Below are positions 13,404 to 21,195 of a DNA stretch of 32,374 nt, piece by piece (position 1 is the first letter of the stretch; every line of letters begins with the position of its first letter). The DNA is from Prochlorococcus sp. AG-418-K17. GTDB taxonomy: Bacteria; Cyanobacteriota; Cyanobacteriia; PCC-6307; Cyanobiaceae. The stretch spans positions 1 to 32,374 of the forward strand of contig QCMD01000009.1 in NCBI GenBank assembly GCA_003214055.1, given 5' to 3'. The notes under the pieces are model-generated. The model was not told the origin of the DNA. It was given only the letters and a program-made list of their open reading frames with translations, and did not search any database. The position numbers and the translations under genes are program-made.

Positions 13404-14512
13404 TGTTCTCTTAAAGAGATTAATTTTTCATTCTCGCTATCCCAAAGAATATATTTGAAACAGTCTGCAATATCCCTTAATTTTAAAAACTTTGCTTCTT
13501 GGAGCAAATCAATATTTGCTTGATGGCAGGCTTTAAGATTGTAATTAGGGATCCTTTCTGAAAGATGATGAACACTATGAAATGAAATATCTGCTAAAAA
13601 CCAATTAAGCCAATCGGGGATATTCAGATTACTACTACCGTAAATAGCTCCATCAATAATATCCCAATTTGCATCATTACTTGCATATGCAGTGTCATAG
13701 TTATGTTGAACAAAAAAGACGCAAATAAGAATTGCAGCTGTAAAAGTGGATATTATGGAATAAAAAGACAAGAAGAAAATTGCCCCTAACCACTTGCACA
13801 TTAATATCCATCCAAAAGTTACAGCAACGTTATTAAATACTAAATCAATTAATTCATCTAAATTATTTCCATAATCAGAGAAAGGAGGGGTAATCCTTGA
13901 TTCGATGCGTATAAGTTCATAAAATTTTCTTTCTTTTAGCTTGGTAAGGGTTTCTTTTAAAATGGATATTATTAGATTGTAAAAAATAATTATTAGTCCT
14001 AATCGGGGTTTTAAAATTAAATAGTAAAAACCTCCTGGGAAAAGCATTAACCAATGACGACTGTATTTGTAAATAATTTTTCCTTTTTTTGAAAGCTTCT
14101 CATATTCTTTATTACTTAAAATATCTATAGGTCCTTTATAAACTTCCCAATTTCCATTATTCCTATGATGGAATGCATGGTCCATAGACCATGATTTTTG
14201 TGGGAAACCATTCAAGACACCAAGTAAAAAACCAAATAAATTATTTAATCCGCGTTTTTCAAATAATGAATTATGTCCGCAATCATGCATTAAAGAGAAT
14301 GTTCTACACGATAACAAGGTAAGAAGAAAAATTATCGGGAGAAAAAAGACCCATTTAGTAAAAATAGGAAGAGTTGATTTATTTATTTGATTCACAATTA
14401 ACCACAAAGTAGTGATTGGGATTATGGTAGTGATTATTTGAGAGATAGCTTTAAAATTATTTCTTTTTAAGTATGGTTTTATTAAAAACTGGTTTCTATT
14501 ATTTATGCCCAT
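13400..14512 (-). CDS. second membrane fatty-acid desaturase family protein
   Basis: This is a di-iron membrane oxygenase of the FA_desaturase family. Histidine boxes are HDCGH (76-80), HAFHH (112-116) and HSVHH (312-316), with an extra histidine in FFVQHNYDTAY (267-275). Membrane segments lie around 24-42, 52-70, 170-185 and 228-268. It is clearly different from the enzyme at 10626, so it is not a recent duplicate. The substrate could be an acyl lipid or another hydrophobic compound. Length is 370, start ATG. A loop of about 50 charged residues (180-225) separates the two membrane halves. Confidence 0.83.
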   Translation of the reverse strand: MGINNRNQFLIKPYLKRNNFKAISQIITTIIPITTLWLIVNQINKSTLPIFTKWVFFLPIIFLLTLLSCRTFSLMHDCGHNSLFEKRGLNNLFGFLLGVLNGFPQKSWSMDHAFHHRNNGNWEVYKGPIDILSNKEYEKLSKKGKIIYKYSRHWLMLFPGGFYYLILKPRLGLIIIFYNLIISILKETLTKLKERKFYELIRIESRITPPFSDYGNNLDELIDLVFNNVAVTFGWILMCKWLGAIFFLSFYSIISTFTAAILICVFFVQHNYDTAYASNDANWDIIDGAIYGSSNLNIPDWLNWFLADISFHSVHHLSERIPNYNLKACHQANIDLLQEAKFLKLRDIADCFKYILWDSENEKLISLREH

Positions 14513-14545
14513 ATTTTTTTTCTAAATCCCTATTTTTTGAAAATA

Positions 14546-14701
14546 CTACAGAATGAACTCTTTTGACATAGTTCTAAGTTGATCAAGATTTAATTTATTT
14601 AAATAATTTTTAAAATCTATAAAAATTTCTTTTGATTTAGGATGTTCATTTTCATAAATCAAGCTATTAGAAATTAATTCGATAAGATGGTCTTTGTCCA
14701 T
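14546..14701 (-). CDS. small soluble hypothetical protein, 51 aa
   Basis: The product has 51 residues, polar and all-helical in appearance (MDKDHLIELISNSLIYENEHP, then KSKEIFIDFKNYLNKLNLDQL). It lies directly upstream of the desaturase on the same strand, with 33 bases between stop and start. It could share that transcript. No family is recognised. The ATG is followed by a protein-like pattern without low complexity. Confidence 0.55.
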   Translation of the reverse strand: MDKDHLIELISNSLIYENEHPKSKEIFIDFKNYLNKLNLDQLRTMSKEFIL

Positions 14702-14814
14702 AATCACTTATAGACCAAAATACGAGATTTAAAAATTAAGATCTTGAATTCGAAACCTTTGGATCATTTGTAAATATTTTTATGAGAGTCTTCCCATAAT
14801 TAAAATTTCAATAT

Positions 14815-15036
14815 CTACAAATTTTTTAAATCTTTTTCTATTATTTCTAATCTTTCATTTAGTTCTTTTTTTTCCTTTAACAAAGCTTTTTTCTTTTGTT
14901 GAATTTCTCTATTTAGTGGCGAATTGAAATATTTTTGATAAGCAGTAAAAAAAACAGCTAGAGCAATAGTAATACCAAGAGCTCCAATAATTAATAACGG
15001 AGATGATGGAAAATCATAGAATGGGATTGCTAACAT
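14815..15036 (-). CDS. membrane-anchored coiled-coil protein, 73 aa
   Basis: An N-terminal membrane helix (PLLIIGALGITIALAVFFTAY) is followed by about 40 residues of charged coiled coil (QQKKKALLKEKKELNERLEIIEKDL). The helix would anchor the coil to the plasma or thylakoid membrane. The start MLAIPFYDFPSS is the only ATG. The build suggests a scaffold or assembly factor, but there is no family evidence. Confidence 0.65.
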   Translation of the reverse strand: MLAIPFYDFPSSPLLIIGALGITIALAVFFTAYQKYFNSPLNREIQQKKKALLKEKKELNERLEIIEKDLKNL

Positions 15037-15222
15037 ATTTCATAAAGCTGTATATTAGCTATTCTTTTTTCAAATGATGAAGAATGCTTATTTTTTAAAA
15101 AAGTATATAAATGCTTAAAAGAGCTTTTTTTTAATAAAAAAAATTAAAAAAAAATATGAGTAATTTTACAGCTGTCAATTTATGAAAAACTCACAATCAT
15201 TAAGTAGGCAGAAAAATTTCTT

Positions 15223-15546
15223 ATGAAAAAAAAAATAAATGAAAAAAAGAACAAAAATGATGAATTATGGTTTAACTGGTTAACGAGAAATTTTGACTCT
15301 TACGAAGCTTTTACTGATTTCGATGCAGGCAAAAATCCTGAAGTAGTGGCAAATAATTTTTTATCGCAACATAGCATTGCTATATCTGAAGTTATTGAAA
15401 AATTTGATGATGAAGATAAATATACCCTTGAACAGTTTCAGAAATTAATTGAATGCGAATGGCATGTTTTTAGAATATTAAGAAATCAAATTGAATCAAG
15501 AAAAAAGATTACTTTGGTAGATTTTAAAAAAAGAAAAAAATTATAA
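15223..15546 (+). CDS. hypothetical protein, 107 aa, paralogue of 26022 gene
   Basis: A Lys-rich start leads into WFNWLTRNF, then PEVVANNFLSQHS, then a helical region KFDDEDKYTLEQFQKLIECEWHVF. The same landmarks in the same order occur in the 88-aa protein at 26022 (WFSWFYEKW, PSQIAERFVNENH, KIDEKNYDALTEFMKLSESELHI). The two are therefore members of one small soluble, acidic helical family of unknown function. This one has an extra 12-residue basic N-terminus and a longer basic tail. Confidence 0.65.
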   Translation: MKKKINEKKNKNDELWFNWLTRNFDSYEAFTDFDAGKNPEVVANNFLSQHSIAISEVIEKFDDEDKYTLEQFQKLIECEWHVFRILRNQIESRKKITLVDFKKRKKL

Positions 15547-15590
15547 TCTGAAGTTAAATTAATCCTAATTTTTGGCTAATTTATCAATAT

Positions 15591-15926
15591 TCAAATAAAT
15601 TTAGTTTTACCATTACCAGTTTTCCCAAACCCAAGCCATATAATCCATAAAATCCATCCAAAAATTGGGATTAAATTTATAAATACCCATTTCCAATTTT
15701 TTCCGAAGTCTCTTAATCTTCTTATATCAATGGCTAATTGTGGTAAAACACATATAAGACCATACACATTGAAACCAAATGTTCTCAAAAATATTGGGAT
15801 AGTTAAAAAAGAAATAATAAAATTAACTAGTTGTACCCACCACCAATTAGATCTCGATGTTGTGCTTTTGAAGTCTGTAGCTTTTAGCCAAAATTCTTGA
15901 TATGCACTAATAATGGTTTTGAGCAT
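15591..15926 (-). CDS. DUF805 family membrane protein, 111 aa
   Basis: DUF805 proteins are small inner-membrane proteins of unknown role. The N-terminal AYQEFWLKATDFKSTTSRSNWWWVQL matches the family's Y..fwkKy..F.GRasR.eyW pattern. The IDIRRLRDFGKNWKWVFINLIP segment matches the R.RL.D.g.sgW motif. Three hydrophobic helices follow: LVNFIISFLTIPIFL, VYGLICVLPQLAI and FGWILWIIWLGF. Length is typical. ATG start at 15926. Confidence 0.85.
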   Translation of the reverse strand: MLKTIISAYQEFWLKATDFKSTTSRSNWWWVQLVNFIISFLTIPIFLRTFGFNVYGLICVLPQLAIDIRRLRDFGKNWKWVFINLIPIFGWILWIIWLGFGKTGNGKTKFI

Positions 15927-15993
15927 TTATTAATAAGGCGTAAAATTTATCACTTACATTAGGTTGAAAAGTTTTTATCTATAATAATATTAT

Positions 15994-16158
15994 CTAGATG
16001 GGATCAAATATGTTTTCATCCTCTTCATTTATATTCAAATTTTCTTTATAGTTTGGCATTGAACAAAATCCATCTTTGCAAATGATGTTTTCTTTGTTAA
16101 TTTTTAATTTTTGAGAATTAATCCTTTCATTAAAAATATTTGAAGATTCTGGTTTCAT
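15994..16158 (-). CDS. small acidic hypothetical protein, 54 aa
   Basis: The product is soluble and polar, with one cysteine pair in IICKDGFCSMPNY (spacing CxxxxC) and an acidic C-terminus (NINEEDENIFDPI). The pair could bind metal or form a disulfide. ATG start; no clear ribosome-binding site. The segment around CKDGFCSMPN looks conserved, since it is not simple AT-driven sequence. Confidence 0.5.
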   Translation of the reverse strand: MKPESSNIFNERINSQKLKINKENIICKDGFCSMPNYKENLNINEEDENIFDPI

Positions 16159-16240
16159 TTATATAATGAAATTAGTGACAATATTAAATTAATAACTTAA
16201 TTTATTTTGATAGGCAACAAAATTAATATAAATTATTTAT

Positions 16241-16336
16241 TCACTTTTTTTGATTCGGTAAATCTCTCCAAAACAGTGCCATTACATAAATGAATAAAAA
16301 TATAAAACAAATATAAAGTAGAGAATTGAGATGCAT
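16241..16336 (-). CDS. single-helix membrane peptide, 31 aa
   Basis: The product has 31 residues with one hydrophobic helix (LLYICFIFLFIYVMALFW) and a polar end RDLPNQKK. The size and shape are those of small photosystem or respiratory subunits, but no named subunit fits. ATG start at 16336. Confidence 0.45.
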   Translation of the reverse strand: MHLNSLLYICFIFLFIYVMALFWRDLPNQKK

Positions 16337-16569
16337 ATCTATTTATGAAAGTAATGACCAAGAGTTAAACCCTTAAAACAAAGTGAATTATATAAAGTGA
16401 AATTGTTTAATTAAGGATTCTAAAGATATAATCTTTAAATTCTAATAGTTATTTAAGCTTTTTATGATGTATTTCAATCCTCCCATAGGTTTGAATCGTT
16501 ATTTTTCAATAATATATTTAAGTTTTTAAAAATTAAAAAAGGTAAAAAAAATAAAATAGTATTCCAATA

Positions 16570-16737
16570 TTACATATTGAAATTTTGTTTAGTATTTTGC
16601 TTTGAATCATTATTTATTTCTTTAAGAGCTTTTCTTCCTTCTTTTAAGGTTCGGAGAACAAGCCAAGTAAGACAAGAGATAATCAAAAAAGTAAGAATTG
16701 CAAGAGAAATAAAAGTGTTATTAATAAAGTTATCCAT
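16570..16737 (-). CDS. single-helix membrane protein, 55 aa
   Basis: An N-terminal helix (FISLAILTFLIISCLTWLVL) is followed by a basic tail (RTLKEGRKALKEINNDSKQNTKQN). The positive-inside rule places the tail in the cytoplasm. It lies on the same strand as its neighbours at 16241 and 16775 but with sizeable gaps. No family is recognised. Confidence 0.55.
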   Translation of the reverse strand: MDNFINNTFISLAILTFLIISCLTWLVLRTLKEGRKALKEINNDSKQNTKQNFNM

Positions 16738-16774
16738 CTGAGAGGATTTTTTAAATTTATTATTTAATGATGTT

Positions 16775-16957
16775 CTAATTATTAGGTCTTGAATAAGCCG
16801 GTATCAACATTCCACCATCTTGATCATCATTATTATCATCATCAAATCCACCACCTAAAAGTAATTCAACAATAATAAGAAGAGCTATGGGATAAAAACA
16901 CCATAAAATTGAAGCTAAAGGACTTATTGAAGATGAAGTTAAGTATAAATCTGACAT
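16775..16957 (-). CDS. small membrane protein with acidic DDQDGG tail, 60 aa
   Basis: The N-terminal half holds one membrane helix (ASILWCFYPIALLIIVELLL). After GGG comes a strikingly acidic stretch, FDDDNNDDQDGGMLIPAY. The motif DDQDGG-x-LI recurs in the otherwise unrelated 51-aa protein at 18072, also after a membrane helix. The acidic stretch could bind divalent cations or dock on a partner. ATG start at 16957. Confidence 0.65.
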   Translation of the reverse strand: MSDLYLTSSSISPLASILWCFYPIALLIIVELLLGGGFDDDNNDDQDGGMLIPAYSRPNN

Positions 16958-17238
16958 ACTCTTACATTAAAGAAAAGAACTGTCAAACGTGGATTCTTCT
17001 GGAAGTTGAGCCATCTAGATTTTTATAAATAGACATTTCACTTTTTTCAGTCATTAGGATTAATTTAGGGATATGATTTTTTTTAATTTAGTGCGTATTT
17101 AAAATAGTTTTTATAGAAAATTATTTTTAAATTATTTGTAATGACAGAATGTGTCTTCATATTGTTAATTTTTATACTTAACAATATTTGTACAATTTTG
17201 ATTCAAAAACTATTATTTATCATGATTTTATAAATTCT

Positions 17239-17388
17239 ATGTTTTCTTTCTCTTTTGATCCTTTGGCTGCGATATTTGGTATATCAGGAATCGTAGGCTT
17301 CTTTTTTTATGTTTCTGCGGCAAAAGGAAATTCAAGTATTAATACTGGACCAAAAAAGGAATTTGAACCTATTGAGTCAGAAAAATAA
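17239..17388 (+). CDS. small membrane protein, 49 aa
   Basis: From ATG 17239 the product is MFSFSFDPLAAIFGISGIVG followed by FFFYVSAAKG and a polar tail (NSSINTGPKKEFEPIESEK). The helix is glycine-rich, suggesting tight packing against another helix. The frame stays open to a TTG at 17188, but those 17 residues are unlike the rest. It could be a small subunit of a thylakoid complex; no homology is claimed. Confidence 0.55.
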   Translation: MFSFSFDPLAAIFGISGIVGFFFYVSAAKGNSSINTGPKKEFEPIESEK

Positions 17389-17430
17389 ATTGAGATTTTA
17401 AATCAAGTATTTTAAATAGGTTTTTTACTA

Positions 17431-17601
17431 TTACTTATTCCATTGCCTAGAAATAAATTCAAGAAAATTTTCTAGATCATCTTCAGGACAATTTGTTTGT
17501 TTTTGTAGATTAATACAAATTTGTTTAATATTTTCAAAAGCTTCTTTTACTGTTTCGTTTTTCTCGATAACCTCAAAATATTCTTGATCAGTGAAAGGCA
17601 T
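17431..17601 (-). CDS. small acidic helical protein, 56 aa
   Basis: The protein is helical and acidic: FTDQEYFEVIEKNETVKEAF, then NIKQICINLQKQTN, then CPEDDLENFLEFISRQW. Two cysteines (ICINLQ and TNCPED) are present. It has no membrane segment. ATG start at 17601. Function is unknown. Confidence 0.55.
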   Translation of the reverse strand: MPFTDQEYFEVIEKNETVKEAFENIKQICINLQKQTNCPEDDLENFLEFISRQWNK

Positions 17602-17694
17602 AATGTTAGTTTTATTTTGAAAATTATAGATTTAATTATAATTTATCTTCTTAAAGAAAAAAATAAAAATAAGTAAAAATCTTATTTCTTTCTT

Positions 17695-17970
17695 TTAGAT
17701 ACCCAATCTATAGTGTTTTTTTACTTTCTTGGATACATCCCACTCGCAATTAAGCCCAGCTGGAAACTCAACTAAATCTCCTGATTTAATGATGTAGACC
17801 TCATTTTTTTTTGTGGTTATAGTTGCTCGCCCTTCAATAATAAAGCAAATTTCCTTTTCATCGTAAAACCAATTAAATTTACATGGCTCGCATTCCCAAA
17901 TAGGCCAATTTTTTATTCCATATTTGATTATTATGCTTGCGCTGCAGGGAGAAGTTATTAGAACTTTCAC
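17695..17970 (-). CDS. cupin_3 (DUF861) domain protein, 91 aa
   Basis: This is a single small beta-barrel cupin. WPIWECEPCKFNWFYDEKEICF and IIEGRATITT, then SGDLVEFPAGLNCEWDV and a closing KKHYRLG, follow the DUF861 pattern (W.c.p..f.w.ydE.E.c..l.G...v...........GD.v.fp.G....W.v....kk.y). The classic metal histidines are largely missing; Glu residues in the YDEKE segment are kept. It may therefore bind a ligand without redox chemistry. The start is GTG at 17970. Related proteins act on ureidoglycine or remain uncharacterised. Confidence 0.82.
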   Translation of the reverse strand: MKVLITSPCSASIIIKYGIKNWPIWECEPCKFNWFYDEKEICFIIEGRATITTKKNEVYIIKSGDLVEFPAGLNCEWDVSKKVKKHYRLGI

Positions 17971-18071
17971 AGATAGATCAGATTTATGTAATTGCTATTT
18001 TACTAAAAATATAAATATTTATTTTCGATACTGTAAGATTTTTTACTGTGTTTTATTTCTTTTCGTTTATT

Positions 18072-18227
18072 ATGAAAGAAATTTTTCAATTCATGGATGA
18101 GCTTTCTGCTTTATCAATTTCTTTATCTATAGCTTCACTTGGGATATTCTTTATATTTTTTACGTCAAATGATGATGATGACCAAGATGGAGGTAAGTTG
18201 ATAAAATCATCTCAAACAATTAATTAA
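18072..18227 (+). CDS. small membrane protein with DDQDGG motif, 51 aa
   Basis: A hydrophobic helix (ALSISLSIASLGIFFIFF) is followed by TSNDDDDQDGGKLIKSSQ. The acidic DDQDGG-x-LI motif is shared with the 60-aa protein at 16775. The two are on opposite strands 1.1 kb apart and do not align outside the helix-acid-motif layout. It is convergent with a 38-aa gene, with only two bases between the stops. Confidence 0.6.
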   Translation: MKEIFQFMDELSALSISLSIASLGIFFIFFTSNDDDDQDGGKLIKSSQTIN

Positions 18228-18229
18228 TT

Positions 18230-18346
18230 TCAAGTAAAGAAAATGTTTATTAGAGATTTGTAACTCATAAAGCCTACATAAATACAGCTTAGTAAAATAA
18301 CATAAACCTCAATAGTTCCAAGTTTTTTTCTCTTTAGAATTTTCAT
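18230..18346 (-). CDS. single-helix membrane protein, 38 aa
   Basis: A basic start (MKILKRKKLGTIE) leads into a hydrophobic helix (VYVILLSCIYVGFMSY) and a short hydrophobic tail. ATG at 18346. It belongs to the set of tiny membrane proteins that fill this part of the window. No family is known to me. Confidence 0.5.
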   Translation of the reverse strand: MKILKRKKLGTIEVYVILLSCIYVGFMSYKSLINIFFT

Positions 18347-18421
18347 TAGCCGAGTATTTATACAATATTTTAATTAATGCTATTTCTATAAACATGAGTA
18401 TTTTTTACAATAATTATGAGA

Positions 18422-19294
18422 TTACAGAATTATTAACGTTAACCCAAAAAATAAAAAACAAGTAAAAAATATTATTTTTCTGGTAATTTCTTTTTCCTCA
18501 ATCTTCGCAAAAAATAAGGAAATTACTGGAGATATACTTAATAAAGCCCATCCTACTCCTAAGGGAAGGGTTTTAAAAACAACTTGTTGTAGCAATATTC
18601 CTATATTTGTTCCAAGAATTATTGAAATCAAAAATCTTTTTTGTTGTTTTTTTTCAATGTTTTTTAAGAAAAAATTAATCTTAAATCCTTTTTGACTAAT
18701 CAAAAAAATTATTGCACCTAATAATCTTATCTCAGTTGTAAGGAAAGGAGATAAATTACTTTGAAGGAAAACCATCCTTGAAAAAAGACCTCCAAGAACA
18801 GCACATAAAACTGATAAAAAAGGGAAAGCAAAAAGCTTAAAATTATTTTTTTCTAAGAAAAGTGAGTTTTCCTCTTTAAAATCGTTACCTTGTTTGAGAA
18901 TTATGAAGAGAGAAATCGATACTACAATGATTCCAACCCATGATTTAGGTGCTAAATTTTCATTAATAAAAATTTCCCCTGATAAAGCAGCCATTAAAGG
19001 AGAAAGAGTCTCTACAGATAAAGTTTTTCTAGTGCCAATTGTTTTTAATGACTTTAGGTAGAAAGTATCACCTAAACCAATACCTATTATTCCACTTATT
19101 AGTAAGATAAATATGTTTTTTAATTCAGTTGTAGAACTTAGATTGATAAAAGCAGGTATAAAAACTAAAAAGGCTATTATATTTTTTATTAAATTAATAT
19201 CTATTGATTTATACTTTTGAGTTTGCGTGCGCCAAATAAAGCATGCATATGTCCAAGATGTGGCAGCTCCAAAAGCAGAAAGAATTCCAATCAA
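18422..19294 (-). CDS. EamA/DMT family transporter, 290 aa
   Basis: The protein has about ten membrane helices in two EamA repeats of roughly 140 residues. This is the drug/metabolite transporter family, which exports or exchanges amino acids, nucleotides or similar small molecules across the plasma membrane. Family-like segments are GIGLGDTFYLKSLKTIG near residue 75, RKTLSVETLSPLMAALSGEI, and in the second half FKTLPLGVGWALLSISPVIS. Length is standard. The start is TTG at 19294, since no ATG precedes this segment. The substrate cannot be inferred. Confidence 0.88.
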   Translation of the reverse strand: MIGILSAFGAATSWTYACFIWRTQTQKYKSIDINLIKNIIAFLVFIPAFINLSSTTELKNIFILLISGIIGIGLGDTFYLKSLKTIGTRKTLSVETLSPLMAALSGEIFINENLAPKSWVGIIVVSISLFIILKQGNDFKEENSLFLEKNNFKLFAFPFLSVLCAVLGGLFSRMVFLQSNLSPFLTTEIRLLGAIIFLISQKGFKINFFLKNIEKKQQKRFLISIILGTNIGILLQQVVFKTLPLGVGWALLSISPVISLFFAKIEEKEITRKIIFFTCFLFFGLTLIIL

Positions 19295-19315
19295 AACAAA
19301 TAATTTTTAGAAATT

Positions 19316-19414
19316 TTATTTAATAAATTGAGTAAATGCTAAAAAGAATACATAAATAAGAATCAAGATCCCTGGTAAGTACTGAATTAGTGATTTTAAA
19401 TTATTTTTTTTCAT
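19316..19414 (-). CDS. single-helix membrane peptide, 32 aa
   Basis: A basic N-terminus (MKKNNLKSLIQYLPG) is followed by a hydrophobic helix (ILILIYVFFLAFTQF). It lies 23 bases after the 78-aa membrane gene and 21 bases before the transporter start, all on the minus strand. It may be co-transcribed with one or both. No family is recognised. Confidence 0.5.
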   Translation of the reverse strand: MKKNNLKSLIQYLPGILILIYVFFLAFTQFIK

Positions 19415-19437
19415 ATTTACTAAAATGATTTTTAACT

Positions 19438-19674
19438 TTAAATAGTTTTTTTGTTAATAGGGTATAAACTTTCTAACTTCTTTCTTCTTTGAACTTTTGC
19501 ATTAATTCTTTTTTCTTTTTCTTTTTTCTTGATCTCATCATTTATTTTATTTTGTCTATAACCAAACCAAAGTAGAACCCAAATAACAGAAGTTATTAAA
19601 AGAAGAGCTGTATATTGGCCAGTCATAGGGAAGCTGGCCTCAGAATATTTAACGTAAGAAAATATTAAACTCAT
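19438..19674 (-). CDS. membrane-anchored basic protein, 78 aa
   Basis: After MSLIFSYVKYSEASFPMTG comes one membrane helix (YTALLLITSVIWVLLWFGY) and a 40-residue charged helical tail (KINDEIKKKEKEKRINAKVQ...). ATG 19674 is used; an internal Met at residue 17 is an alternative that would begin right at the helix. The anchored, Lys-rich helix is similar in design to the 73-aa protein at 14815. Function is unknown. Confidence 0.6.
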   Translation of the reverse strand: MSLIFSYVKYSEASFPMTGQYTALLLITSVIWVLLWFGYRQNKINDEIKKKEKEKRINAKVQRRKKLESLYPINKKTI

Positions 19675-19822
19675 TTAACCAAGTTAAAGCATAAAAATAA
19701 CGATTGCGTTGATTTTTTTAGAAATTTAAAAATTAGTGAATTGCAACTATTTATTATGTATTTTTTAAGTTTTTTATGGATTTCTTTTTATAGTTTTTGG
19801 AATTATTTTTCTTTGTAACTCC

Positions 19823-21094
19823 TTGCTATTATCAGATAGAAGCATATTGAATGATAAGTTTTTGGAACCTTTTGATTTAGCAGTTGTAGGAGGCGGTGCA
19901 GCCGGTTTCATGACAGCAATAACTGCTGCTGAAAATGGAGTAAAAAGAATAATAATTCTTGAAGGCACTTCAAAACTTATGGAGAAAGTAAGGATTAGTG
20001 GAGGGGGAAGATGTAACGTCACTAATGCGACATGGATACCGAATGAACTAGTTGAGAATTACCCCAGAGGTGGAATTCAGCTCTTGGAATCATTTAATCG
20101 TTTTGCTGCTGGAGATGTATATGATTGGTTTGAGAAAAAAGGGCTAAAATTAAAAATTGAGGAAGATCAAAGAGTATTCCCAGTTTCTAATTCTTCTTCA
20201 GATGTTATCGATTGTTTGAGAAAAAGTGCTTTATCAAAAAACGTAGAGATATTAACAAAATTTTTTGTAAAAGAAATTTCAAAAACTCCAGATAATATAT
20301 TCAATATTTTTAGTCTTAAAAAAGCAAAGGTAACTTCAAAAAATATTATTCTTTCAACTGGAGGTAATCCAAGCGGATATAAATTAGCTCAAAATCTTGG
20401 ACATAACATTGTTAAACCTGTACCATCGCTTTTTACTTTTTCTACAAAAGAACCAAATTTGAATGAATGTAGTGGGGTATCGATAAAGGGCATAGATATA
20501 GAAATTAAATTAAAAAATAAAAATTTCCAAAATAGAGGTGATTTACTCATAACTCATTGGGGTTTTAGTGGGCCAGTAGTATTAAAACTTTCATCAATTG
20601 CAGCAAGGGAACTTTATAGCCAAAAATATAAATTTAATCTATTCATTAAATGGTCTAATTTAAGTTATGAGGAGCTAAAAGGAAAAGTTAACTATTTAAG
20701 ATTAAATAAAGGCAAGGTGAATCTAATTAACAGTAGACCTATTCCACTATTAACAAAAAGATTATGGATTTTTTTATTAAATAAATTAGGTATTGATAAA
20801 GAGAAAAAGTGGGCTGATTTACTAGCGGATGAAAGAGAGAAAATGATAAATATTCTAATTAGGGACAAATATATAATTTCGGGCAAAGGACCATTTGGAG
20901 AGGAATTTGTTACTTCTGGAGGCGTAAAAATTAATGAAGTTAATTTTAAAAGTATGGAAAGCTTAATTTGTCCAGGGTTATTTTTTTCTGGAGAAGTTTT
21001 AGATGTTGATGGGATCACAGGTGGATTTAATTTTCAACATTGTTGGACAAGTGGATGGATTGCTGGGATGGCAGTCTCAAAGTCAAAGCATTAA
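19823..21094 (+). CDS. HI0933-family NAD(P)/FAD-dependent oxidoreductase
   Basis: This is a flavoprotein with an N-terminal FAD-binding Rossmann fold: DLAVVGGGAAGFMTAITAAE at about residues 18-37 with GGGAAG at 23-28, and the acidic end LEG at 46-48. The family signature SGGGRCNVTN is at 59-68. The C-terminal flavin-contact segment EVLDVDGITGGFNFQHCW is also present. The substrate is unknown for most of the family; some members reduce C=C bonds. Length is 423. The start is TTG at 19823; an in-frame TTG at 19847 is an alternative. The start of a plus-strand run of genes. Confidence 0.88.
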   Translation: MLLSDRSILNDKFLEPFDLAVVGGGAAGFMTAITAAENGVKRIIILEGTSKLMEKVRISGGGRCNVTNATWIPNELVENYPRGGIQLLESFNRFAAGDVYDWFEKKGLKLKIEEDQRVFPVSNSSSDVIDCLRKSALSKNVEILTKFFVKEISKTPDNIFNIFSLKKAKVTSKNIILSTGGNPSGYKLAQNLGHNIVKPVPSLFTFSTKEPNLNECSGVSIKGIDIEIKLKNKNFQNRGDLLITHWGFSGPVVLKLSSIAARELYSQKYKFNLFIKWSNLSYEELKGKVNYLRLNKGKVNLINSRPIPLLTKRLWIFLLNKLGIDKEKKWADLLADEREKMINILIRDKYIISGKGPFGEEFVTSGGVKINEVNFKSMESLICPGLFFSGEVLDVDGITGGFNFQHCWTSGWIAGMAVSKSKH

Positions 21095-21195
21095 GTAACA
21101 AATCAATAAGTTTATCTTTTTTTTATTAAGTATTAGACAGAAAAAGTTTTTTGAAGAAACTTTAATTTTAAAGTTTTAATTATTGGTGAAGATCA

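Noticed and set aside
20692..21018. 108-codon minus-strand frame
   Set aside because: Antisense to the conserved C-terminal part of the flavoprotein.
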